This document shows positions 52,137-61,211 of a DNA stretch of 64,000 bases, piece by piece. Made by a program: the position numbers and the translations under genes. The DNA is from JAVHYG01 sp040390025 (GTDB lineage: Bacteria > Pseudomonadota > Gammaproteobacteria > Diplorickettsiales > Diplorickettsiaceae), in assembly GCA_040390025.1 (NCBI GenBank), contig JAZJZD010000009.1, positions 62,001 through 126,000 on the forward strand, in the 5' to 3' direction. Position 1 is the stretch's first letter. Each line of letters starts with the position of its first letter. Below the pieces are notes generated by a model. The model made no database searches. It was not told the DNA's origin and saw only the letters and a program-made list of their open reading frames with translations.

Positions 52137-53180
52137 ATGTCGCTTTGCTTCAAAAATAAAAAAGTGCTTGTTGTAGGTGGCGCTGGTTTTGTAGGCAGTA
52201 ATCTTTGTAAAAAATTACTGGAAACAGACTTAGCAGAGCTTTTTGTAGTGGATAATCTACTTTCATCAGAATTGTCCCAGTTACCAAAACACACGAGACT
52301 TAATTTTTATTTCGGATCAATCAATAAGGATTCCGTGTTAAATTGTATTCCACATGATATTTCTTATGTGTTTCATTTAGCCACTTACCACGGCAATCAA
52401 AGTTCTATTCATGATCCTTTAGCCGATCATGAAAATAATACTTTAACCTCATTAAAGCTACTTAATCATATAAAAAACTTTAAAAACTTAGAAAAAATAG
52501 TTTATGCTTCAGCGGGTTGTTCGATTGCTAAAAAAACTTTTGATAACACGCAGGCAACGATTGAAGAAGAAAAAGTGTCACTCTATTTAGATAGTCCTTA
52601 TCAAATGTCAAAAATATTTGGCGAATTTTATGGAAATTATTTTTTTTCTCAGTATAAATTGCCATTTATAAAAGCGCGTTTTCAAAATGTCTATGGACCT
52701 GGTGAAATTTTAGGTGCTGGCCAATGGCGTGGTACTCCGCACACTATTTGGCGAAACGTTATTCCTAGTTTTATGTTTAAAGCACTTAACAAAGAAGCAT
52801 TAACGTTAGAAAATGAAGGATTAACAACAAGAGATTTTATTTATGTGGATGATATTGTTAATGGATTAATACTTTGTGCAAGTACAGGAAAACCCGGAGA
52901 AAGTTATAATTTAGCGTCAGGTAAAGAAACTGAGATTAGGAAGCTTGCGGAAATAATCAATCAGTTCACTGAAAATACAACACCTAGCCAATTTTCTCCT
53001 AGCAGAGCGTGGGATCGTTCAGGGAAGCGTTATGGTTGTACGGCGAAAGCGGAAAAAGAGTTGAGTTTTAAAGCACAGGTAGACGTTGAAACAGGTATTA
53101 AAAATACTATTCATTGGACGAAGAATAACATGGATATAATAAAACAATGCATTGCTAGACATGCCTATCATTTGAATTGA
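52137..53180 (+). CDS. wbmF: NAD-dependent nucleotide-sugar epimerase, WbmF-like
   Basis: A 347-residue extended SDR with VLVVGGAGFVGSNLCKKLL, HLATYHGNQSSIHDPLADHE (near 83-102), ASAGCSIA, SPYQMSKIFGEFYG and FQNVYGPGEILGAGQWRGTP. The last four segments are close to Bordetella WbmF as I recall it. WbmF belongs to the set making the 2,3-diacetamido-galacturonate-type O-antigen sugar. A ggagtta ribosome binding site precedes the ATG. Confidence 0.86.
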   Translation: MSLCFKNKKVLVVGGAGFVGSNLCKKLLETDLAELFVVDNLLSSELSQLPKHTRLNFYFGSINKDSVLNCIPHDISYVFHLATYHGNQSSIHDPLADHENNTLTSLKLLNHIKNFKNLEKIVYASAGCSIAKKTFDNTQATIEEEKVSLYLDSPYQMSKIFGEFYGNYFFSQYKLPFIKARFQNVYGPGEILGAGQWRGTPHTIWRNVIPSFMFKALNKEALTLENEGLTTRDFIYVDDIVNGLILCASTGKPGESYNLASGKETEIRKLAEIINQFTENTTPSQFSPSRAWDRSGKRYGCTAKAEKELSFKAQVDVETGIKNTIHWTKNNMDIIKQCIARHAYHLN

Positions 53181-53208
53181 TACATATAGACGAGAAAATT
53201 ATTATTTT

Positions 53209-55101
53209 ATGTGTGGCATAGCTGGGATCATTGATTTACAGGAAAAAACAAATTTAAAATCTAGTATAGAGCTTATGAAGTCTGCTATACAGCATCGGGG
53301 TCCTGATGAACATGGAACCTTTCTGGATGAAAATTTAGGAGTAGCATTGGGCCATCAGCGTTTAAGTATTCTTGATATGAAAGGAGGAAAACAACCTTTT
53401 GTCAGCATAGATGGTTTAATTGCTTTAGTCTTTAATGGTGAAATCTATAACTATTTAACCTTACGCAGTGAACTTACTAAAGAAAACTACTCTTTTGTGA
53501 GCAATTCGGATACTGAAACTATTATTTATGCTTATAAAAAATGGGGTGTAGATTGTCTTAGCCATTTACGCGGCATGTTTGCGTTTGCCTTATGGGATAA
53601 AGAAAAAAAAATAGTATTTTGTGCACGTGATAGGCTAGGTATTAAGCCTTTTTACTTTTTTTTTAGTCAAGAAAAATTTATTTTCGCTTCAGAAATTAAG
53701 TCAATTTTAGCTTCGGGGCGCGTAGACGCTGCACTTGATCCAGTAGGATTTGAAGATTATCTTACTTTTCAATTTTGTTTAGGCGAACAAACTTTATTTA
53801 AAGAAATAAAAAAATTAGAACCTGGCTATTTCTTAATTGTTAGTTTAAAAGAAGATAAATTGATTAAAACACATAATCAGTATTGGGAAATTAATTACAC
53901 AGCGCAGGATAGTTTTTCAGAGCCTTACTATAGCGATAGATTAAGAGAATTGTTAAAGGAATCTATCCAATTACATTTACAATCAGATGTACCGTTAGGC
54001 GCGCACCTATCCGGTGGATTAGATTCGAGTTCAGTTGTTTGCTTATCCAAGCGACAAGTTAAAGAAGAAAATAGTTTTAAAACATTTACAGGGAAGTTTT
54101 CAGGCATAGCTTATGATGAAAGTAGCTATGCCAGTGTAGTAGCAAAGCATGTCGGGTCGAATCATCATGAGATTAGTGTTTCCGATATTAATCTGGCATC
54201 AATTCTTCCGGAATTGATTTACTTTATGGATGAACCCGCGGCAGGTCCAGGTTTAATTCCTCAATATTATGTTTCTAAATATGCTGCGGAACATGTGAAA
54301 GTGGTCTTAGGTGGGCAAGGCGGAGATGAATTATTTATTGGTTATGCCAGATATTTGATCGCCTATTTAGAGAAATGTTTGTCTAATGCTATTTCCGGAA
54401 GAACTTCTCCTCGCGGGTTTTCATTAAGCGCTATCTCTAAAAATTTAGCATTGCTGAAGAATTATAAACCCATGTTAAAGCCATTTTTTGAAAAAAGGTT
54501 TTTTGGAGAAGAAGATTATAATTACTTTCATTTAGTTAATCGCAAGCAATGTGAAGACGAAATTTATATTCCACACCATTCAAACAATAAGCGTAGCTTT
54601 TTAAGATTTCAAAGCATATTTCATCATACAGAAAACAATTCTTTGCTTAATAAAATGTTATATTTTGATTTGAAAGGATCTTTACCGGCTTTATTACAAG
54701 TTGAAGATCGTATGAGTATGGCCGTTTCTTTAGAGTCACGGGTTCCACTTCTTGACCATCACATAGTAGAGTTTTCAGCGGCTATACCGGATCGAGTTAA
54801 ATTTTCTGCAGGAAAAACCAAACATATCTTTCGTCGTGCCGTAAAAAATACAATTCCAAACAAGATTTTAAGCCGAAAAGATAAAATGGGTTTTCCTGTG
54901 CCTTTATCTGATTGGTTCTATGGAAAGCAAAAAAGTTTTGTCCATGATACCCTTTTTTCAAAAAAATCTACTGAGCGAGGTATTGTTGATATTAATAAGT
55001 TAAAAAAAGTGTTTAAGCATAAGACGCCTATTACGCGTTCTATTTGGGGCGCGCTCTGTTTAGAATTATGGTTTGTAAAATTTATAGATGCAAAACTTTA
55101 G
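53209..55101 (+). CDS. asnB: Asparagine synthase-type glutamine amidotransferase (WbmI-like)
   Basis: A 630-residue two-domain protein. The N-terminal glutaminase has the nucleophile Cys2 (MCGIAGI), QHRGPDEHG, GHQRLSILD and FNGEIYNY. The synthase domain has the ATP-binding PP-loop LSGGLDSSS (near 268-276) and a C-terminal MGFPVPLSDWF. In Bordetella a similar gene follows wbmF/G/H and is thought to convert a uronic acid into its uronamide. By position, the same role is more likely here than free asparagine synthesis. Confidence 0.88.
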   Translation: MCGIAGIIDLQEKTNLKSSIELMKSAIQHRGPDEHGTFLDENLGVALGHQRLSILDMKGGKQPFVSIDGLIALVFNGEIYNYLTLRSELTKENYSFVSNSDTETIIYAYKKWGVDCLSHLRGMFAFALWDKEKKIVFCARDRLGIKPFYFFFSQEKFIFASEIKSILASGRVDAALDPVGFEDYLTFQFCLGEQTLFKEIKKLEPGYFLIVSLKEDKLIKTHNQYWEINYTAQDSFSEPYYSDRLRELLKESIQLHLQSDVPLGAHLSGGLDSSSVVCLSKRQVKEENSFKTFTGKFSGIAYDESSYASVVAKHVGSNHHEISVSDINLASILPELIYFMDEPAAGPGLIPQYYVSKYAAEHVKVVLGGQGGDELFIGYARYLIAYLEKCLSNAISGRTSPRGFSLSAISKNLALLKNYKPMLKPFFEKRFFGEEDYNYFHLVNRKQCEDEIYIPHHSNNKRSFLRFQSIFHHTENNSLLNKMLYFDLKGSLPALLQVEDRMSMAVSLESRVPLLDHHIVEFSAAIPDRVKFSAGKTKHIFRRAVKNTIPNKILSRKDKMGFPVPLSDWFYGKQKSFVHDTLFSKKSTERGIVDINKLKKVFKHKTPITRSIWGALCLELWFVKFIDAKL

Positions 55102-55116
55102 ATAATATTAAAGCAA

Positions 55117-56412
55117 ATGGATCAACGCTTACAGATACTGTTAATGTGCAATAGACCGCATTCAAAAAAAGATGCGGCGACTATTATCGATCATATTGAT
55201 GCATTTGTTAAATATTCTCAACATTCTATTTACTTGCTTTCAAATATTCTGAATTACCCTGAACAATTAAATTTAAATAAATTTGATGTATTAGTTGTGC
55301 ATTACTCTTTATCTTTGTTAGGAAATTTTTATCTGTCAGTTAACGCTAAAAAAAATATTAGCCAGTTTAAAGGATTAAAAGTTGTTTTTATTCAAGATGA
55401 ATATCGTAGAGTCAATGCGATACATGAAGAAATTAACAAGTTAGGATTTGATGTTTTGTATACTTGTGTACCTAATTCCGAGATAGAAAAGGTATATCCT
55501 GACTCATTGTTCACGTCCCTTAGAAAAGTAAACACCTTGACCGGTTATATTCCAGAAAATCTTACCTCACAAAATACTTGTGTATTAAAGGACAGACCCG
55601 TTGAAGTGGGTTATAAAGCGCGTAAAGTGCCGTTTTGGTTAGGGCCATTAGGGGCAGAAAAGACGCAAATTGCTGATAAATTTTATGACTATGGAAAATT
55701 TTATCAATTAAAAATGGATATCTCTTATAAAGAGAAGGATCGTTATTATGGAAAGCGCTGGATTAATTTCATTGCTTCCTGTCGGACGATGTTAGGTGTA
55801 GAAAGTGGTTCTAGTATTTTTGATTTTACCGGTGAAATAGAGAAAAAAGTAGAAAAATATCGGATATATCATCCTCTTGTATCTTTTGAAAAAATTCATT
55901 CTTTATTTCTAAAAAATCATGAAGGTAAAATAATGTTGAATCAAATATCACCGCGTTGTTTTGAGGCAATTTCCTTGAAAACAGTATTGATACTTTATGA
56001 GGGAAAATACTCTGGCATATTAAAACCATGGCAACATTATATTCCACTTAAAAAAGATTTTAGTAATATAAAAAAAGTGGTTAGTGTTATAAAATCGTTA
56101 AATAAATTGCAGGAAATAGCTGACTGCGCGTATCAGGAAATCGCACTAAATTCTGAGTATTCCTATAAAAAATTTATTCGAAGCTTTGATACAGTTATTG
56201 AAAATGAATTTATTGCCAGAGAAAAAGGTAAGATAAATCTGTGCTATAGCAATACTAATTTTTTGCAAGATATTAGGAAATTTAATAAAATTGAACTTTT
56301 ACGTAAAAAAATAAAAATCTATAGAAGAGGGGTGTTTAAATTCATTCCAGATATATTAAAACGATTTATTCGTTCTTTATATTTTTATTTTTTAGATAAA
56401 AAAAACGTATGA
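55117..56412 (+). CDS. Glycosyltransferase-like protein, tandem paralogue 1
   Basis: A 431-residue protein homologous to its neighbour at 56409. Shared blocks are VVFIQDEYRRVNAI, FWLGPLGAEKTQIAD, MLGVESGSSIFDFTGEIEKK, ISPRCFEAISLKTVLIL and HYIPLKKDFSNIKKV. The latter two resemble the donor-binding end of the CgeB-like glycosyl transferase group 1. An N-terminal half without clear motifs and a basic C-terminal tail complete it. The sugar is unknown. It follows the amidotransferase after 15 bases and overlaps its paralogue by four bases. Confidence 0.75.
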   Translation: MDQRLQILLMCNRPHSKKDAATIIDHIDAFVKYSQHSIYLLSNILNYPEQLNLNKFDVLVVHYSLSLLGNFYLSVNAKKNISQFKGLKVVFIQDEYRRVNAIHEEINKLGFDVLYTCVPNSEIEKVYPDSLFTSLRKVNTLTGYIPENLTSQNTCVLKDRPVEVGYKARKVPFWLGPLGAEKTQIADKFYDYGKFYQLKMDISYKEKDRYYGKRWINFIASCRTMLGVESGSSIFDFTGEIEKKVEKYRIYHPLVSFEKIHSLFLKNHEGKIMLNQISPRCFEAISLKTVLILYEGKYSGILKPWQHYIPLKKDFSNIKKVVSVIKSLNKLQEIADCAYQEIALNSEYSYKKFIRSFDTVIENEFIAREKGKINLCYSNTNFLQDIRKFNKIELLRKKIKIYRRGVFKFIPDILKRFIRSLYFYFLDKKNV

Positions 56413-57740
56413 GAAAAGTGTTACTTTTAGCAGATACTGGGCATCCTGCCACAGCTGTTCAGGACCATATTAAGGCGATAACTGCTTATTCTAATTTACA
56501 TTGGTTTATAGAGAATCCTTTAACTTGTAAAGTGCTTTATAAGCTTGATCTTAATTATTTTGATGCAATAGGTATACATTATTCAATAAAAATTTATAAA
56601 GACTATTACTTAGCGGATAAATTTAGAAAAAAAGTGAAAAACTATTCTGGAATAAAATTTGTTTTTTTGCAGGATGAATATTTATTTGCTGATAGAATCA
56701 GCACTATTTTAGTTGAGTTGGACGTCCAACTATTGTTTACACTGGTCGGTCAAGCGAATATGGCTCAAGCCTATCCTTATCTTGAATTAAAAAAAATTAA
56801 AAAAATAACTGTTTTAACAAGTTATGTTCCCGATTCTATAAAGGCTATTTTACCGCGCCCTTTTGCAGAAAGACCCATTGATATTTTTTATCGATCGAGA
56901 AGATATCCATTTTCTTTAGGTGCTTTAGCACAAGAGAGAGTTACTATTGCAGAAGGGGTAAAATCGCGGGCGAGTCAACATAATTTAAAATGTGATATTA
57001 GTCTAAAAGAAAGTGATAGAGTTTATGGCCAAACTTGGGTTTCTAAAATGCAATCCAGTCGCGCCGTTTTAGGCACCGAAAGCGGGGCGAGTATTTGGGA
57101 CTTTACAGGTGATATAGAAAAAAAAACTAAAAAGTTGCTAGGTAAATATCCTGATGTCAAATTTGCAACAGCTTCTAGGCTATTTTTGTCTCAATATGAA
57201 AACAAAGTTCATTATGCAACTATTTCTCCCCGTTTTTTCGAAGCGGCTTCATTACGTACAGCGATGATCCTTTTTCCTGGAAACTATAGTGATATTTTAA
57301 AAAAAGATGAACACTATATTTGTTTAAATAAAGATTTTTCTAATTTTAAAGAAGTGGTTAATAAATTAAATAATATAAAGTATTTAACTGATCTAACTAA
57401 TAGAACTTATCAAGATATTATTTTGTCTGATAAATATAATGCCAGACGACTTTCTAAGCTTGTTGAAAAAGAGATTTTACACTTACTAAGTGAAATAGGT
57501 TGCACCGCCAACTATATTTCTAATAATTCTATTATTGCTAAATTAAATAGCATTAAATCTAGGAATTTATTGAAAAATTATATTTATTTATTACTTTCAG
57601 AATATAAGTTTATTTTACATAACTTTTTAATTTTTATTTTTGATCCACAGTATAGGGGTATAGCTAAATTTCATGTTCTTTATCAAGGAATTAAGCGCTA
57701 TTTATTTTACATCTTTCATAGATTTAAATTTATAAAATAA
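56409..57740 (+). CDS. Glycosyltransferase-like protein, tandem paralogue 2
   Basis: A 443-residue relative of the preceding protein with the same block order: FVFLQDEYLFADRI, FSLGALAQERVTIAE, VLGTESGASIWDFTGDIEKK, ISPRFFEAASLRTAMILF and HYICLNKDFSNFKEV. It starts inside the preceding stop (ATGA). The two have diverged strongly, so the duplication is old or the copies were acquired together; successive transfers to one chain are plausible. The C-terminal 60 residues are hydrophobic and basic and may contact the membrane. Confidence 0.75.
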   Translation: MRKVLLLADTGHPATAVQDHIKAITAYSNLHWFIENPLTCKVLYKLDLNYFDAIGIHYSIKIYKDYYLADKFRKKVKNYSGIKFVFLQDEYLFADRISTILVELDVQLLFTLVGQANMAQAYPYLELKKIKKITVLTSYVPDSIKAILPRPFAERPIDIFYRSRRYPFSLGALAQERVTIAEGVKSRASQHNLKCDISLKESDRVYGQTWVSKMQSSRAVLGTESGASIWDFTGDIEKKTKKLLGKYPDVKFATASRLFLSQYENKVHYATISPRFFEAASLRTAMILFPGNYSDILKKDEHYICLNKDFSNFKEVVNKLNNIKYLTDLTNRTYQDIILSDKYNARRLSKLVEKEILHLLSEIGCTANYISNNSIIAKLNSIKSRNLLKNYIYLLLSEYKFILHNFLIFIFDPQYRGIAKFHVLYQGIKRYLFYIFHRFKFIK

Positions 57741-57786
57741 TGTTGCTTAGAATTTAATATTTTTATTGAAAATTAATGTAAACTTT

Positions 57787-58557
57787 ATGAAAATCATTAT
57801 ATTAGCAGGAGGGTTTGGAACGCGTTTAAGTGAAGAAACAGCAAATAAACCTAAGCCTATGGTAGATATCGGAGGAAGGCCTATTTTGTGGCATATTATG
57901 AAAATATATGCACATTATGGATTTCAAGAATTTATAATTGCTTTAGGATATAAAGCGGATGTAATAAAAAAGTATTTTTTAGAATATGCCGATTTAAGTG
58001 GTAATTTAACGGTTGAGATAAAATCCGGTAAAAGTCGTATTGTTAAACGCGAACCTTCTGAATGGATCATTCACCTTGAAGAAACGGGCTTAGATACGTT
58101 TACCGGAGGTAGGGTAAAAAAACTTTCGCAGTGGGTAAAAAATGAGGCATTTATGGTGACCTACGGTGATGGCTTAGCTAATATTCCAATTAATCAATTG
58201 CAAGCATTTCATAAATCGCATGGTAAATTAGCGACTTTGACTGCCGTACGGCCACCAGCACGTTTTGGCGGTTTATTTATTGACGAATCGAATACCATTA
58301 CTCGTTTTACGGAAAAGCCTCAAGCTGGCGAAGGCTGGATTAATGGTGGCTTTTTAGTTTTTCAACCCGAAGTCTTAGATATGATCAAGGATACTTCAAG
58401 TAGCCTTGAATCGCAGTTATTGGAAGAGCTTGCTAAACAAGGGGAGTTAGCTGCTTTTTGTCACGATGGTTTTTGGCAATGCATGGATACTTTACGTGAT
58501 TTAAGGTATTTAGAATCGCTTTGGAGTTCTGGTACAGCACCTTGGAAGGTTTGGTGA
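57787..58557 (+). CDS. rfbF: Glucose-1-phosphate cytidylyltransferase
   Basis: A 256-residue nucleotidyltransferase from the ATG at 57787; a TTG seven codons upstream is less likely because RfbF proteins begin MK(A/V)xILAGG and are about 257 residues. It has ILAGGFGTRLSEETANKPKP, VDIGGRPILWHIMKIY, VTYGDGLANI and FWQCMDTLRDL, all typical of RfbF. It makes CDP-glucose from CTP and glucose 1-phosphate. It overlaps rfbG by one base. Confidence 0.94.
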   Translation: MKIIILAGGFGTRLSEETANKPKPMVDIGGRPILWHIMKIYAHYGFQEFIIALGYKADVIKKYFLEYADLSGNLTVEIKSGKSRIVKREPSEWIIHLEETGLDTFTGGRVKKLSQWVKNEAFMVTYGDGLANIPINQLQAFHKSHGKLATLTAVRPPARFGGLFIDESNTITRFTEKPQAGEGWINGGFLVFQPEVLDMIKDTSSSLESQLLEELAKQGELAAFCHDGFWQCMDTLRDLRYLESLWSSGTAPWKVW

Positions 58558-59567
58558 TGCAAGATAATTTTTGGTTAGATAGACGTGTTTTTATAACAGG
58601 AGCTAGCGGTTTAGTAGGAGGTTGGTTAGTACACGCTTTATTAAAAGCAGGCGCTGATATTATAGTTCTGTTACGTGATTGGAACCCTAAAGCACTGTTA
58701 TTTCAATCAGGATTTCATAAAAAAGTAACGATTGTGCGAGGCAGTTTGAAAAATGTAAATAAATTAGAACGTATTTTAGCAGAATATGAAATTCAATCTG
58801 TTTTTCATTTAGCTGCGCAAACTATTGTCCCGATAGCCAATAAAAATCCTTTATCAACGTTTGAATCTAACATTGCAGGAACGTGGAATTTATTAGAAGC
58901 TTGTCGCTTGAAGAAAGATATAGATTCTATTATTATAGCTTCTTCAGATAAGGTGTATGGGGACACACTTAATTTACCCTATCACGAAGCGATGCCACTC
59001 AATGCTATTTATCCTTATGATGTTAGTAAGGCGTGTGCAGATAGAATTAGTGTAAGTTATGCTAAAACGTTTAATTTACCTATTGCTATTACGCGATGTG
59101 GAAATTTTTTTGGTGGAGGGGATCTTAATTGGAATCGTATTATTCCTGGTACAATTCGCTCTATTTTGCGTACTCAGCCGCCTATTGTTCGATCTGATGG
59201 GAATTTAATACGTGATTATATTTATGTAGAAGATGCTGTAAATGCATATATGAGTCTATGTGAAGCGTTAAGAAAAAATAGCGCTTTAGCGGGTGAGGTT
59301 TTTAATTTTTCAAATGGTACACAATACACTGTCTTAAATTTAATAAGTACAATTTTGGATTTAATGCATTCGAATCTCAAGCCTATTATTTTAGGGAAAA
59401 ACAAAGGAGAGATTTTGGCCCAATATTTAGATTCGTCTAAGGCACATAAGGACTTAGGTTGGTGGCCTCGTTTTACCTTAGAAGAAGGATTAGAAAGAAC
59501 TATTACTTGGTATAAAAACTGTTTAGGGAATGAACAGAATGAACTGTCGCTTATGTACACAGAGTGA
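58557..59567 (+). CDS. rfbG: CDP-glucose 4,6-dehydratase
   Basis: A 336-residue extended SDR from the ATG at 58557, which overlaps the rfbF stop; a start 12 codons earlier is less likely. It has VFITGASGLVGGWLVHAL, HLAAQTIVPIANKNPLSTFE, SSDKVYG and YPYDVSKACADRISVSY, the pattern of RfbG. It makes CDP-4-keto-6-deoxyglucose, the branch point for CDP-3,6-dideoxy and C-methyl sugars. It overlaps the methyltransferase gene by 29 bases. Confidence 0.93.
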   Translation: MQDNFWLDRRVFITGASGLVGGWLVHALLKAGADIIVLLRDWNPKALLFQSGFHKKVTIVRGSLKNVNKLERILAEYEIQSVFHLAAQTIVPIANKNPLSTFESNIAGTWNLLEACRLKKDIDSIIIASSDKVYGDTLNLPYHEAMPLNAIYPYDVSKACADRISVSYAKTFNLPIAITRCGNFFGGGDLNWNRIIPGTIRSILRTQPPIVRSDGNLIRDYIYVEDAVNAYMSLCEALRKNSALAGEVFNFSNGTQYTVLNLISTILDLMHSNLKPIILGKNKGEILAQYLDSSKAHKDLGWWPRFTLEEGLERTITWYKNCLGNEQNELSLMYTE

Positions 59568-60750
59568 TCTTATCTCCATTATCCCATTAGGTCGAGTACC
59601 TTTAGCTAATGCTTTTTCATCTAAAAAAATTACGACTGATGAGGAAAAATATAATTTAGAAGTGATGCTATGTAAAGATTGTGGAGTGGCGCAACTACGT
59701 AATGTCCTTGATCCAAAAGATCTATTTTCTCACTATATTTATTTTTCTTCTTATTCCGATACGATGCTTTTATCGGCTAAAATATTGGTTGATCGGTTTG
59801 CGCCTAGTCTTTTGAAAAATGCTTTTGTTATTGAGGTAGGCAGTAATGATGGTTATTTATTAAAAAATTACAAACGTTACGGTATTCATGTATTAGGAAT
59901 TGATCCGGCTAGAAATATTACAAAAAAATCCTGCGCTATAGGTATTCCCACTTTATGTAATTTTTTTAATGAAACGTTAGCTGAAGATTTGAAAAATAAA
60001 AAAATGCAGGCAGATATTATCCATGCAAACAATGTTATGGCACATGTTCCGGACATTAATAGTTTTGTTGCCGGATTAAAATTGTTATTAAAAAATACGG
60101 GATATGCAATCATTGAAGTTCCATATTTATATGATTTAGTTAAAAATTTACAATTTGATACTATTTATCATGAGCATGTCTATTACTTTTCAGTAAGACC
60201 TTTAAAACAGTTATTTACAAACTATAATTTAGAAATATTTGATATAGAAAGAATATCGATTCATGGGGGAAGTCTGCGAATTTTTGTGGGACATAAGGGA
60301 AAAAAAATTGTTAAAGAAGTTGTTAATGACTTAGCTCAGAAAGAAACACAGTTTGGTTTATATGAAGCAAGCACATATCAGACATTTATGGAAAATGTGA
60401 ATGTTCTAAAACTAAATTTAATCAATTTTCTTAATGATTTAAAAGAAAAACAAAAGCGTATTGCTGCCTATGGTGCCTCTGCAAAAGGTACGACTTTATT
60501 GAATTGTTTTGGAATAGGAGAAAATACACTGGATTTTATAGTAGATAGAAATCCAGAAAAACAAGGACTATTTACCCCTGGAACGTCGTTAGAAATTAAA
60601 TTCCCTGAAGCTTTGCTGGAGCAAAAAATAGATTATGCGTTATTATTAACTTGGAATTTTATGGATGAAATTTTACACCAGCAAAAAAAATTTAGAGATA
60701 TTGGAGGCCAGTTTATTATTCCCTTGCCTAATGTTAGAGCGGTTGCATGA
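59539..60750 (+). CDS. Sugar C-methyltransferase (TylCIII/NovU type)
   Basis: A 403-residue protein from the ATG at 59539 (aggga nine bases upstream); an ATG three codons earlier has it too close. Three parts are visible: an N-terminal zinc domain (MNCRLC, LCKDCGVAQL), a SAM domain (VIEVGSNDGYLLKNY near 105-119, then HANNVMAHVPD and YHEHVYYFS) and a C-terminal C-methyltransferase domain (RIAAYGASAKGTTLLNCFGI). Such enzymes add a branch methyl at C3 of 4-keto-6-deoxy sugars. It follows rfbF-rfbG, so the substrate should be CDP-4-keto-6-deoxyglucose or its derivative. Confidence 0.88.
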   Translation: MNCRLCTQSDLISIIPLGRVPLANAFSSKKITTDEEKYNLEVMLCKDCGVAQLRNVLDPKDLFSHYIYFSSYSDTMLLSAKILVDRFAPSLLKNAFVIEVGSNDGYLLKNYKRYGIHVLGIDPARNITKKSCAIGIPTLCNFFNETLAEDLKNKKMQADIIHANNVMAHVPDINSFVAGLKLLLKNTGYAIIEVPYLYDLVKNLQFDTIYHEHVYYFSVRPLKQLFTNYNLEIFDIERISIHGGSLRIFVGHKGKKIVKEVVNDLAQKETQFGLYEASTYQTFMENVNVLKLNLINFLNDLKEKQKRIAAYGASAKGTTLLNCFGIGENTLDFIVDRNPEKQGLFTPGTSLEIKFPEALLEQKIDYALLLTWNFMDEILHQQKKFRDIGGQFIIPLPNVRAVA

Positions 60751-61211
60751 AGTTTATAGCGTTACCGTTAAAAGGAGCCTATTTAATTGAAATAGAACCT
60801 CATATCGATGAACGTGGTTATTTTGCTCGTTTTTTTTGCAAGAAAGAATTTAGCGAAAGAGGATTAGTAAGTGACTTTGTACAAATGAGCACTTCGTTTA
60901 ATCATAAGAAAGGGCAAATACGTGGTATGCATTACCAAGCACCGCCTTGTGAGGAAACAAAATTAGTATGTTGTATCCGCGGCGCTATTTATGATGTAAT
61001 AATAGACATTCGAGCTGATTCTCCCACTTATCAGCAACATTATGCAGCTGAATTAAACGAAGAAAACAAGAAAGCTTTTTATGTGCCGAAGGGATTTGCA
61101 CACGGCTATAGGACTTTAGAAGATAATTCGGAAGTATTTTATATGATGGATGAATTTTATTATTTAGAGCTTAAAAGAAGTATTTCAAACAAATTTTTAC
61201 TGTCTTTATGA
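60747..61211 (+). CDS. RfbC-like sugar 3,5-epimerase with shortened C terminus
   Basis: A 154-residue cupin with the epimerase catalytic motifs (HIDERGYFARFFCKKEF, GQIRGMHYQAPP with the His, YDVIIDIRADSPTY, VPKGFAHGYRTLEDNSEVFY then MMDEFYY). Relatives such as the one at 40461 have about 180-185 residues. Here the conserved segment after MMDEFY is replaced by an unrelated short tail (LELKRSISNK), and about 25-30 residues are missing. Neither other frame restores it. Overlaps of four bases at both ends keep it in the operon, so it may be functional. Confidence 0.82.
   Translation: MKFIALPLKGAYLIEIEPHIDERGYFARFFCKKEFSERGLVSDFVQMSTSFNHKKGQIRGMHYQAPPCEETKLVCCIRGAIYDVIIDIRADSPTYQQHYAAELNEENKKAFYVPKGFAHGYRTLEDNSEVFYMMDEFYYLELKRSISNKFLLSL

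Noticed and set aside
53209..55101. Housekeeping asparagine synthetase
   Set aside because: Domains fit AsnB, but the gene is embedded between Wbm-like epimerases and glycosyltransferases, where a sugar amidotransferase is more likely.
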